NCBI GenBank assembly: GCA_947184155.2
Contig: CAMXCT020001096.1
Span: forward strand, 115,954 to 179,953
Source of the DNA: Cladocopium goreaui
Taxonomy: Eukaryota > Sar > Dinophyceae > Suessiales > Symbiodiniaceae
Reading direction: 5' to 3'
Length of the DNA stretch: 64,000 nucleotides
Below, piece by piece: positions 22,027 to 31,105 of the stretch. A program made the translations under genes and the position numbers. The notes below the pieces were generated by a model. It ran no database searches, was not told the origin of the DNA, and saw only the letters and a program-made list of their open reading frames with translations. Every line of letters starts with the position of its first letter. Within the stretch, counting starts at the first letter, position 1.

Positions 22027-22112
22027 CTGAGGAGCTTACATGGCGGACTTTGAACATGGCAAGGGAGCTGCTTGGAGGGCGATTTGTTGCATCATGGAGG
22101 ATTGTTGGAAGC
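22027..22112 (+). CDS. Candidate host exon just downstream of the copia insertion
   Basis: After CCCCGCAG the frame reads EELTWRTLNMARELLGGRF and VASWRIVGS to a GTAGGG donor at 22113. It starts with two nucleotides of a split codon, which the 12406-12493 exon supplies, and ends in phase 0. GC content and codon choice differ from the AT-rich flanks. The - strand frame 21854-22177 is antisense and includes microsatellite. No family is recognised. Confidence 0.5.
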
Positions 22113-22566
22113 GTAGGGGATGCACCCCCAGTCATTGAATTTTCATGAAGGTTCATTTTCTGGGAATTATATACCATGGGTGTGGCTTAAGATTTGCCAT
22201 TTCAAGCTCGCAGAATTTCTTAACTCGTGTTCGAATGGCCTTATCCATCCTTATCCCATGACCACGACTAAGAGTGACATGTTCGATGGGTGAATTATCA
22301 CAACTTCACAACAGTTCACCAACAGAACGGGGGTGGAGAATGTTGGATAACCATACAGAAGACGGGGCAAAGGATTGGCAGCCGTGATGGAGAGCCATTG
22401 ATGACCATTCTGTGTATATATATACATAAAAATATATTATACATTATCTCATTATATTATTATATATAAGTATATCATTACATAAATATAAATATATATA
22501 TATATGTATATATATATTTAATATAGATATATAAAAGTATATCATTATATATACACATACCAGCAG

Positions 22567-22695
22567 GGTTGTGGCCCTGTTGGAGGATCCGTGTTTGTTC
22601 GTTCCGTGTTTTGCAACGAGGCCAAACTGAAGTACCCCTTGGGTTTAGCACCTTCGGGAACCTTCAACTACTTGGAGCAACGAGAGGAGCAGCAA
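22567..22695 (+). CDS. Candidate host exon (43 codons)
   Basis: CCAGCAG is followed by an exact 43-codon frame with GCGPVGGSVFVRSVFCNEAK, LKYPLGLAPSGTFNYLEQR and EEQQ, then a GTTTTG donor. It starts and ends in phase 0, continuing the frame of 22027-22112. The 67-codon frame starting at 22569 is out of phase with this reading and less protein-like. The region between (22430-22560) is TA-rich microsatellite. No family is recognised. Confidence 0.5.
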
Positions 22696-22882
22696 GTTTT
22701 GATCTTAACAATTGGGGTTTCTCTGAGGGAAAACCCGTGAATCCATTGGTGAAACATCATTATCTCTATTAGCCAATATGGCAATCCGATATGGTTTGCA
22801 CAATGTTGCAGACATCCAGTTAGTTTGAGGATTTTCAGTTGTCACGTTTGATTCCCGCAGAGTATTTGATGTCTATCTGTGT

Positions 22883-22976
22883 ATGGGTCAATACCTATTA
22901 ATACCATTTTTAGTGGGATGAACATCCATTTACCAGCTATTTTGGGGTTCACTAGGTACCAGGGTTTTGACCCATC
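22883..22976. mobile_element. Dispersed repeat, family C
   Basis: About 94 bp run from a TATGGGTCAATACCTAT-like end to a GGTTTTGACCCAT end, with GGGATGAACATCCATTTACC in the middle. Near-copies lie at 28899-28990 (same orientation) and 36959-37051 (inverted). It is non-coding. Confidence 0.7.
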
Positions 22977-23047
22977 CCTATCTAAAAAAGGGCCCTAATG
23001 TTTTCATCCATCTCAATTCCACTTGGCGCCTTTTGGCGGCTTGGCAG

Positions 23048-23104
23048 GAGTTCAACGTGCTGTCTGTCTTCAAGAGTCCAATGGCCATCATAGGCCATGA
23101 TGGG
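23048..23104 (+). CDS. Candidate host exon, 3' border uncertain
   Basis: After TTGGCAG, in phase 0, the frame reads EFNVLSVFKSPMAIIGHDGD before a stop at 23111. No GT donor is present. A GC or GA donor would be needed. The phase fits the end of 22567-22695. This is weaker than its neighbours because only about 20 residues are available. Confidence 0.3.
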
Positions 23105-23643
23105 GATCCCTGATATCTCATCCCATGGAAAATCTCTCGTTCAACATATTGTAAAACATAGACCATGATGTAGATATGATGGATATCCATGGATATCAGT
23201 TTTACAATTAATGATGGACCATAGATATTTTATGATATTTTCATATCCATGATGGACTTTGGAGGATTTCTGGCTATCCGCCGCCTCCGCGACCCCTGAA
23301 CGATGAACTCTTGAACCATTGGCCTTGTAGGGTGATGAATGATTGATGGTTGAATGCCGGATGAACATGCTACCGCTGGTGGCGGAGATCTTGACTCAGG
23401 ATTGCTGATGATTGCTGAATAGGAATAGCAATAGATGATTGTAGATGTTCGATGATTGTGGATTGATCATGATAGATCTTTGATTGATCATAGCCATCGA
23501 AAAACCATGGCAAACTGTGAATGTCATAACCAGAGGGTATTAAAATTATGATGTTTATATTCGTATTGGATCCTCATAGTACCCAACAATCATAGTACTG
23601 CTATCGTTCAGTACACGCAGTGCAGCGATTAAACAAATCGCAG

Positions 23644-23731
23644 GACTGGTCAGCATGGGAGCCATGTTCTTCCTCCCGCACCTTGGATCACCTTGGCGGC
23701 CGTGGGGATGATCCCTGGGAGCTAGCTGGGG
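23644..23731 (+). CDS. Candidate host exon
   Basis: ATCGCAG is followed in phase 0 by DWSAWEPCSSSRTLDHLGG and RGDDPWELAG, ending at a GTACCT donor. An alternative frame (LVSMGAMFFLPHLGSPW) is open for only part of the length. One nucleotide remains, compatible with the short candidate at 28038. No family is recognised. Confidence 0.35.
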
Positions 23732-23790
23732 GTACCTCGGGGGATCCAATAAGCATATGGGATTGTTGGAAAAAATAAGCATATGATCAT

Positions 23791-23894
23791 TACCCTCTGG
23801 TAAACTAACATAGCTATTGAAAATGGTGATTTATAGTGGAATTTTCCATTAAAAATGGTGATTTTCCATAGTTATGTTAGTTTACCAGAGGGTA
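23791..23894. mobile_element. Palindromic MITE-like element, family A (reference copy, 104 bp)
   Basis: The left end is TACCCTCTGGTAAACTAAC and the right end is GTTAGTTTACCAGAGGGTA. Inner arms CATAGCTATTGAAAATGG and ATTTTCCATAGTTATG extend the palindrome to about 34 bp per arm around a less symmetrical centre with CCATTAAAAATGG. At least nine other copies are in this window, in both orientations. There is no ORF, so mobilisation would need enzymes supplied elsewhere. Confidence 0.85.
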
Positions 23895-24035
23895 TCCCTA
23901 TTAAACTGAAAATATGTCATTATCCCCCAATGATCATTATCCCAATGATACCCCCCAAATTATCCCTATTAAACGGCTATCATTGGGGGTATACACTATT
24001 TTCAGACAAACCCATATAGAAATAATAGCCTTAAC

Positions 24036-24173
24036 GGTTATGACATTCACAGTTTGCCATGTTTTTTTTTTGTGGCCCAGTTCGAAAGTTCGTTCGATGG
24101 TTTACCATGTTTACCGAACTTAAAAATGGGTGGATTTTCCATGGCGAACTGTGAATGTCATAACCAGAGGGTA
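24036..24173. mobile_element. Palindromic element related to family A
   Basis: The arms GGTTATGACATTCACAGTTT (24036) and AACTGTGAATGTCATAACC (24147-24165) are inverted, ending AGAGGGTA on the right. A right-half copy is present at 23505-23539. It is non-coding. Confidence 0.6.
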
Positions 24174-24822
24174 AGTCTCCCCATTGATTGCTGATTCATC
24201 AATCATTTTCCAATCATAATGTGATGATCTACGACTAATTGGGGGGGTTACTCCATGGTACTCCACTTCGACCAATGATAGACTTTCTCTTGGGTTTTGG
24301 GTGTTGTGACGTGTCGATGTGGCAGGAAACTCCAGTCCATGGTTGAGGAAGAGAAGGACTTGAGTGACTGGAGAATTGGAGCTTCAGATCAGGTTATAGT
24401 TCACCAGCAACCAGCCCTTGGGACAGATAGTACAGAATGAATATACGTATGGTTATATATATATATAAGGGGTTATAGAATACAGATAATATAGATAATA
24501 TAAGGGGTTAGTTATAGAATACATAGTACATAATATAAGGAAGTAAAGAATATAATATAAGGGATGAATTCATTGTTTTAATCAGTTCTCCTTTGGTTGA
24601 GACAAACGCCGTCCTTTGATGACATTTGTTGAACCACTTGATCGCACCGATTTCCTGCAGGAATCCATAAATTCTGGTTGGTTGTTATGATGGTTGCTTG
24701 TTTCTATGGATTCATATATGTCCCCCATCCCTAAATCTGAGATTCATTTTTATATTACATATAATATACATAATATGTATATATATATATGCTACCCCCC
24801 CTCCTGTACCTACATTTAGCCT
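24174..24822. other. No gene seen; AT-rich approach to the helicase relic
   Basis: Low-complexity AT sequence with ATATAAGGGGTTATAGAA-type repeats at about 24440-24560. Nothing coding-like in any frame. The N-terminal part of the helicase relic, if it existed, cannot be recognised here. Confidence 0.4.
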
Positions 24823-26234
24823 TTGTTGACAATGTGGATTCCACCAGATGAGTGCATTGTTTTGGTAATTGATATTGAAAATGAATATGCCACTGGTGAA
24901 ATCATAGAAGTCAACAGGGAAAATAACCCAATTATGATAAGGGGGGTTTATGCTGGAACTGGCAACAGTTATATATGTCAGAAAATGGTAGGTAAAGGGT
25001 ATAAGGTAATGTTTGTATGTCCTACTAATAGATTGCTTCAAGAATTTGAAGGAGACGCACTAACATTAAATAAGTTTTTTGGTAGAAGTTTTGGTGATGT
25101 AATGTTAGAACCATTTGATTATTCAGGGTATGTGTAATAGTTTTTCATGAAATTTACTTCAGTAGTTTAAGCACCTACTGGAGAATAATACAATTTGTAG
25201 AAGAGAATAAAAGCAACAAAATAATAGTAGCAACAGGAGACACAAAGCAACTAAAACCTATTCAACCACTAACTAACATTCAAGAGTATGAAGTATATGC
25301 TGACTATATCGTCATAAACAATATTTTCACAAATAGTATATATATATATATTATTAAAAGAATGTAAGCGACTGAAAACAAAAGAGGATACAGAAAAACA
25401 TAAGCAATGTAAAAACTGATATTCTTGTAAATAAACTACCTTTCAAGAAGAAAGTAATTGAACAATATTTCAGATATACTACTAGTATAAGTGGTTCAAA
25501 CATAACATTGCCTACTTAAATGATACCTGTAAGAATGTAGCAAGTGAAATTAGGAAACTAGAAAATAGAAAAGATGAATATGAAGTGGGAGAATTTTTGA
25601 TATGTAGAGAATACACTAAAACCCCTACATCAGTACCTAATGTGAATTTTAAATATGGATTTGTCCATATTGGAAAGGGTGGGGTAATGACATTGAAAAA
25701 TACTAAAACTAATATACCGCAATCCATTCAAATTAAGAAGGTAGAGATAATTTTATATTTGCTCATTGCACCACCTGCCATTCTTCCCAAGGTAGTAGTA
25801 TAGATGGAGATATAACAATATTTGATTATAACCATTTTGACATTAGAAATTATAGGGAGTTGTTATGGACAGCAATTACAAGAGCAAGAGATTTAAGCAA
25901 AGTAAAGTTTTATAAATATAGTGATGATGTAAATGATGAATTCAATTATAAATGTATGAAAAGTAAATATGAAAGAAAAAAATGAAAACTACAAGCAACA
26001 GGACAGGAAAGCAAAAAGAGCAATACCAAAAGAAGGTTATGTGAATGTTAAGTGTTTTTTTGATAATATAACTAACCAATGCAATTACTGTGCATGTGGG
26101 TTTCATACAATTATTAAAGGTGGAAATATAACAACAAATTTAACTGCCAAAGGGTGAATAATGAATATACCCATACTTTAGACAATATAATACCATACTG
26201 TGATAGATGTAATAGAAGTTGTGGAAAATATTAG
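24823..26234 (+). pseudogene. Degenerate virus-like SF1 helicase with C-terminal HNH-like zinc domain
   Basis: An AT-rich coding relic broken by several frameshifts. In order on the + strand: a P-loop region GVYAGTGNSY (the canonical Lys is Asn, codon 24964-24966) followed by PTNRLLQEFE, to 25137; another frame from about 25134 with FHEIYFSS (Walker B Asp is His, 25146) and motif III GDTKQLKPI (25236); a TA-repeat frameshift near 25340; KEC(K)RL region from 25351; a further segment around 25520-25740 with EVGEFLICREY; motif V TCHSSQGSSID (about 25767) and motif VI TAITRARDL (25869). Then 25969-26234, itself shifted once, holds CNYCxCGF...LTA...HTLDNIIPYCDRC, an HNH-like metal site. Family knowledge: motifs fit SF1 (RecD/Pif1-type) DNA helicases of eukaryotic DNA viruses and virus-like elements. 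The broken ATPase residues mean it is inactive. Exact viral lineage is not determined. Confidence 0.75.
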
Positions 26235-26326
26235 TTAAATAAATATTATGTAAAATAAATACTCTAACACTTTAATACAATAGTTTTCAACAAACATGTT
26301 CTTATAATGTAGTTTTTCTATCAACC

Positions 26327-26393
26327 TAACCTTGCCCGACAAAATACCACATAAATTATAATATTTTTTTGGGATGATAGTTGGGCAAGGTTA
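26327..26393. other. 11-bp stem hairpin downstream of the helicase relic
   Basis: TAACCTTGCCC (26327-26337) pairs perfectly with GGGCAAGGTTA (26383-26393) across an AT-rich loop. It lies about 95 bases after the last stop of the relic. It could be a terminator or terminal structure of the inserted DNA, or chance; no other support. Confidence 0.5.
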
Positions 26394-26574
26394 TGCTGTT
26401 AGAAATTTTGAGGGTTGAGGGTTCAGTGTTGTTGTGATTTTATGGGTTATTGGTTGATGATGTTTATGTAGTGGTTTTTGTTGATTTGTGTCTGGAGGGG
26501 AGCATCTGAAAAACACTAGCTCAACATTAGTATGAATTATACTTAAGACATAGTCTGAAAGGAAGAAGAACTAA

Positions 26575-26878
26575 GAGGTCCTAGGACCTCCTTGGAACCA
26601 AGAACCAAGAACCAAGATTCCCCCAAAACTTTCTGTGCAATCTTGGTTCTTGGTTCTTGGTTCCAGTGAGGTCCTAGGACCTCCTAAGAGGTCCTAGGAC
26701 CTCCCCAGTACCAAGAACCAAGATTCCCCCAAGACTTTCTGCGCAATCTTGGTTCTTGGTTCTGGGTAAGAGGTCCTAGGACCTCCCCAGTACCAAGAAC
26801 CAAGAACCAAGATTCCCCCAAGACTTTCTGTGCAATCTTGGTTCTTGGTTCTTGGTTCCAGTGAGGTCCTAGGACCTC
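26575..26878. repeat. Array of palindromes and long perfect hairpins
   Basis: There are five copies of the 16-bp palindrome GAGGTCCTAGGACCTC (26575, 26668, 26688, 26770, 26863). Between them are three hairpins made of CCAAGAA units: stems 26594-26619/26639-26664 (26 bp, perfect), 26710-26725/26745-26760 (16 bp) and 26792-26814/26834-26856 (23 bp). Loops are almost identical (CCCCCAAGACTTTCTGYGC-like). There is no coding potential. Confidence 0.9.
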
Positions 26879-27199
26879 CTAAAAAACGTTAAAAAAATAT
26901 ATACCCCAAAATATGCAAAAAGCACCGTAAATACCGTTAAAGGTACAGAAAGGGTAGATACAGGGGGGGCCACCATATATATATATATATATCTGGTTGG
27001 TGGTTTGGAACATTTTTCCCCACCTGCCAGGTGAGGGTTGTTAGATTTTATCAGAGCGCATGCCCGCCTCCTCCTCCTCCTCCTCGACTAGCTGTCCTCC
27101 TCGCCTCCGCCTCTTCCACCTCCACTTCCGCCTTGCTCCACCTCCACTTCCGCCTTGCCAACCTTGCCAACTCGTCGCCAAGCTCTTCGCCAACTTCCC

Positions 27200-27521
27200 A
27201 GCTCAGTGCGCACTGCTGGACGTCAACCTGCGAGCTGCCCAGCTCAGTGTGCACCGCTGGACCTCAACCTGCGAGCTGCCCAGCTCAGTGTGCACCGCTG
27301 GACCTCAACCTGGGACCTGCCCAGCTCAGTGTGCACCGCTGGACCTCAACCGGGGACCTTCCCAGCTCAGTGTGCACCGCTGGACCTCAACCGGGGACCT
27401 GCCCAGCTCAGTGTGCACCGCTGGACCTCAACCGGGGACCTGCCCAGCTCAGTGTGCACCGCTGGACCTCAACCTGCGAGCTGCCCAGCTCAGTGTGCAC
27501 CGCTGGACCTCAACGGCCAGA
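27200..27521. repeat. 41-bp minisatellite, about 8 copies
   Basis: Units begin AGCTCAGTGTGCACCGCTGG at 27200, 27241, 27282, 27323, 27364, 27405, 27446 and 27487, with a variable GGGACCTGCC or GCGAGCTGCC tail. Because 41 is not a multiple of 3 and the unit lacks stops, all three + frames stay open. The long predicted peptides here are a by-product of that. Confidence 0.92.
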
Positions 27522-27523
27522 TA

Positions 27524-27822
27524 AAAATGCCAGAAGATATGCCAGATAGAATGTCAGATAGAATGCCAGAAGATATGCCAGATAAAATGCCATGAGATGT
27601 GCCAGATAGAATGCCAGATAGAATGCCAGAAGATATGTCAGATAGAATGCCAGAAGATATGTCAGATAGAATGCCAGAAGATATGCCAGAAGATATGCCA
27701 GATAGAATGCCAGAAGATATGTCAGATAGAATGCCAGAAGATATGCCAGAAGATATGCCAGATAGAATGCCAGATAGAATGCCAGAAGATATGTCAGATA
27801 GAATGCCAGAAGATTTGCCAGT
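27524..27822. repeat. 12-bp minisatellite (GATATGCCAGAA / GATAGAATGCCA)
   Basis: Alternating 12-base units give in-frame MPED, MPDR and MSDR tetrapeptides on + and GILS/DISS on -. It is a tandem repeat rather than a gene. A degenerate echo of the same unit occurs at about 39421-39490. Confidence 0.88.
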
Positions 27823-28037
27823 AAGAAAATCTATAAATGTCATGGTGGGGATCACACGAAGTAAAGTAATTTATATTCCACAATATATGGAATCATAATC
27901 CCAACTGGCGAACTCATATATTTTTCAAGGGAGTGGCTCAACCACCAACCAGATATATATATATATATATGGGATAATCCCAGTGGCTATAAAACACCGA
28001 GATCTCTCCATTCCCCCGCCTTTCACATCGGTGCCAG

Positions 28038-28075
28038 GAGAGACAAGCGCAGGAGCTCCAGGGCGAGCGCGCCAA
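28038..28075 (+). CDS. Candidate micro-exon
   Basis: A GC-rich patch follows GTGCCAG and ends at a GTGACG donor-like site: 38 bases. In the phase left by the 23644-23731 candidate it reads ETSAGAPGRARQ. Another phase gives a helical peptide (ERQAQELQGERA). The frame is therefore uncertain. The GC-rich sequence extends to about 28140 without a clear boundary. Confidence 0.25.
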
Positions 28076-28400
28076 GTGACGCGGCGATCGATCGGTGGCG
28101 TTCGTTTGGGCTGGGCTCCAGAAATCGTCCTGGTGAAAACGCTGGTTGTTAAATATTGTTAAAAACATATGGTTAATGATAGATGGTTAATATTAATGAT
28201 GGTAAATATGGTAAATATGGTTAATATATTAAAATTGATGATGATGATGATGATGATAAATGTTAATAATAGATAGTTAATAAGAGATAGTTAATAATCG
28301 TCCAAGAAAAAACATTTGGTTAATGATAAATGGTTAATAATAGATGGTTAATATTAATGCTAACCCAACCCAACTAATTAGATAGATGATTGATGGTTAA

Positions 28401-28502
28401 TACCCTTTGGTAAACAAACACTTTGCGAACTGGAAAATCACCATTTTGAATAGGTAAATCATCTATAAATCGTCCATTTTGCAAAGCTATTACTGGAGGG
28501 TA
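28401..28502. mobile_element. Palindromic MITE-like element, family A (diverged)
   Basis: The ends are TACCCTTTGGTAAACAAAC and GCTATTACTGGAGGGTAAC. The centre has GAAAATCACCATTTTGAATAGG. Between this element and 29847 there is a GC-rich patch (28750-28850), an Arg-rich open patch at 29229-29390 with two open frames, and otherwise non-coding DNA. Confidence 0.55.
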
Positions 28503-28898
28503 ACGGTTTTTATGGTGGATGAGGGGACCGAAACCTGGACATAACAACTTTTCGAATAGGTTTAATGGGAAAATATGGGATGAACTGTAAATGGATGACT
28601 TTCATTGCCAGGTTAAATTGAGGCTAGGCGATCCTTTTAAATCGAACAGATGGGAAGATAACATGAGGTAACTAGGGAAAACTTGGCACATGCTACCAGC
28701 GAATTTGGGGAATGCGACCTTCTGAGCTGGTTTCCTCTATGGTTTAAAGTGTTGCCCGCGACGCAGGGAAGACTGACCAGTTGCGCAACTGGTCAGCGAG
28801 GATCTGAGAGGCAGTGACTCGTCTCCCGCACGGGGGCACAGGAAGGAAGCAGTGGCTTCACTTCTGGTACGATGATGGGTTTACTGAAGTCACATGGC

Positions 28899-28990
28899 TA
28901 TGGATCAATACCTATACATACCATTTTTAGGGGGATGAACATCCATTTACCAACTATTTTGATGTTCACCAGGGGTACAAGGTTTTGACA
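28899..28990. mobile_element. Dispersed repeat, family C
   Basis: A near-copy of 22883-22976, from TATGGATCAATACCTAT to GGTTTTGACA. Confidence 0.65.
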
Positions 28991-29642
28991 CACTGCCACA
29001 TCGATATTCATGATGATTCGTGATTTTGATGCTTTTGTCATGTTTCACTAACCTTAGGCTATTGCATTTCTAATTATGGTTGGCGAATGTTGGCGATATC
29101 CCAAACTAGAACGATGGTTGACTAGTGAAGGCCAACCATCATTAGGATATACATGTATATATATATATATTAATTTATGGGTTATGAAGCTTATTAAACC
29201 ATCATTTTTATCTAATATGGTTATATAGATGTCTGAAAGCCAGAGAGCATCACGGCAGAGATGGGCTGCACAGCAGCGCAGAGGGCGGCTGCGCCCACGG
29301 ACAGACGGCCGCAGAGGGCAGCGCCGCGCCAGGGCCAAAGTGGCTGAACAACGGAGGGCCAGGGCGGAAAAGATGCGAAGATCCATGGTGTTTAGTGTAG
29401 GGATATACCTTCCAATTATCAAATCATTGGGAAAAAAACATGATTCACCAAGGGATTTTCAGACAAAGCCAGGTAGTCTTGATATTTTTGTTAGTAAATG
29501 ACATGTTTGCTTACATCCCAGGTCCCTGTTTCTGTGATTACTTGAAAGTGTATGCGTAATACGTGGATGCGTACCAAAATAATCCCATTCCCTAATATCA
29601 AAATATACCCCCAGTCCGGGACCCTAAGATTTCCAAGTCCAG

Positions 29643-29746
29643 TACCCTCTGGTAATTTAACATAGCTATTGAAAATGGTCATTTATAGTGAGTTTTCCCA
29701 TTAAAAATTGTGATTTTCCATAATTATGTTAGTTTACCAGAGGGTA
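29643..29746. mobile_element. Palindromic MITE-like element, family A (104 bp)
   Basis: It runs TACCCTCTGGTAATTTAAC to TTAGTTTACCAGAGGGTA, the same length as the reference copy at 23791-23894. Confidence 0.8.
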
Positions 29747-29847
29747 ATAGTAAAGCAATAGTAAACCATCCCCCAATTCACCATGAATATCCATAAATGG
29801 CTTGTACAGACCACCAAAATATGGGTGGACTGCCGTCGCACTGCCAG

Positions 29848-29919
29848 ATCCGGGATCTCACAAAGGCCTGCCTGTCAGGGGCGTTGGGGAGCCCCGGCAG
29901 CTTCTTCGCTGGATGCTGG
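29848..29919 (+). CDS. Candidate host exon
   Basis: CTGCCAG is followed in phase 0 by IRDLTKACLSGALGSPGSFF and AGCW, a GC-rich stretch; the 3' border is not clear. The 99-codon frame starting at 29797 contains this reading but extends into AT-rich sequence on both sides. The family is not recognised. Confidence 0.35.
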
Positions 29920-30574
29920 TTCAATGGGAATTTGAGGACACGAGAATGGAGGCACTGTAAGCCATATTTGGGGCATATCCTTAGAAATTTGGCCCTTACA
30001 TTGGCCTTATTTGTGACAGGTACCTCCAATTTAGGTCCAGTACCTGAAATGGCCATTGACTGGTTGGTTGAATATTGGAGGGCTCATTCCCGTTGAATCA
30101 CCAAATACCGACATGTTATGACATTGTTTGGTATGCCAAAATTTTTCGCCCAATTTTTCACCAAACAGCATTGTTGGGTAGACAAGGTTGAGGATTGCAA
30201 GATGCTATCCTTTCCGGGTGAACTTGGGACCCTTTGCGACCCCAAAAAGCAGCCCGTTTCGATTGCCACGATCAACCTATGTTTAATGCACGCAACGACG
30301 ACCAGGGCGCTGTTTGATTTTTGAACCTCAAAAATCATCTTTGTACCCTCCTGTAAACTAACATAGATGTGGAAAGCGCACCATTTGTAGATCATTTTCC
30401 AATTGAAACCACTGGTTTCCACATTTTTTATGTTTACCTTGTGTTTTTTTTCGCAATCCAATAAAATCCCATGAGCTCCAATAGTATTCCAATAGAATTC
30501 CATTAAATCGCCAGAATCATGGAACCCATTCCATTTTCTCCCTTTCAAATGGCACTGCAGTGACCCAGGCCCAG

Positions 30575-30693
30575 CAATGTATCCTTAAAGATGTGGATCG
30601 ATCGACGCATCGGTGGTGAAATCGCCACATGGCGGAAGGATGGAAGGCAGTTGGTTCCGGGCTGGGACGGCTGGGCGTTTTTTGAGTCGAAAG
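30575..30693 (+). CDS. Candidate host exon with WIDRRIGGE motif
   Basis: After CCCAG the frame reads NVSLKMWIDRRIGGEIATW and then RKDGRQLVPGWDGWAFFESK, ending before GTACCA at 30694. The core VSLxxWxDRRIGGExAT is shared with the candidate exon at 500-586, so the two are paralogous or parts of a repeated domain. Longer frames on the - strand here (30517-30840) are antisense. The shared motif is the best evidence that these patches are real coding sequence. The domain is not one I recognise. Confidence 0.5.
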
Positions 30694-31001
30694 GTACCAA
30701 GAATGGATGGTTTTTGAATAAAGTTTTTGAAGGTTTCTTTCCACTGAAATTGACCAAAAATTGAGCCAATCATTGCGCCATACCCAGTTGTATCTAAACA
30801 TGCGGGCACCTTCCTTTTTAGTGGTGACAACTTGTAACATCTAGATGTTAGTCATGTAGATCCAAGTATGTTGTTGTGTTCTTAGCGGATACATCCGCAT
30901 TTCGATTCCTATGGCATTGTGGAGCATCCCCAACCCTCCAATTGGATGTTTTCGGATGCTCAAAATAGCCACTTCATGTGCGCCCCCAGGGCTGAACAAA
31001 T

Positions 31002-31105
31002 TACCCTCTGGTAAACTAACATAACTATGGAAAATCACCATTTTTAATGGGAAAACTCACTATAAATGGCCATTTTCAATAGCTATGTTAGTTTACCAGA
31101 GGGTA
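31002..31105. mobile_element. Palindromic MITE-like element, family A (104 bp, inverted)
   Basis: This is the reverse-complement orientation of the 29643 copy, with both TACCCTCTGGTAA ends intact. Confidence 0.85.

Larger units (their letters stand above)
26993..27952. mobile_element. Family-B MITE-like element expanded by internal minisatellites
   Basis: The left end CTGGTTGGTGGTTTGGAACAT (26993) and right end CCACCAACCAG (to 27952) match the ends of the 4246 and 49210 copies. The typical right-side sequence CCAACTGGCGAACTCATATA is present at 27901-27920. Both ends abut TA dinucleotide runs. About 800 bp of two unrelated minisatellites lie between the halves. Confidence 0.65.

Noticed and set aside
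26575..26878. CRISPR-like array
   Set aside because: The repeats are palindromes separated by hairpins with near-identical loops, not unique spacers, and the genome is eukaryotic.
27031..27595. Three overlapping + strand frames of 146-172 codons
   Set aside because: Produced by the 41-bp tandem repeat; no evidence for translation of one frame over the others.
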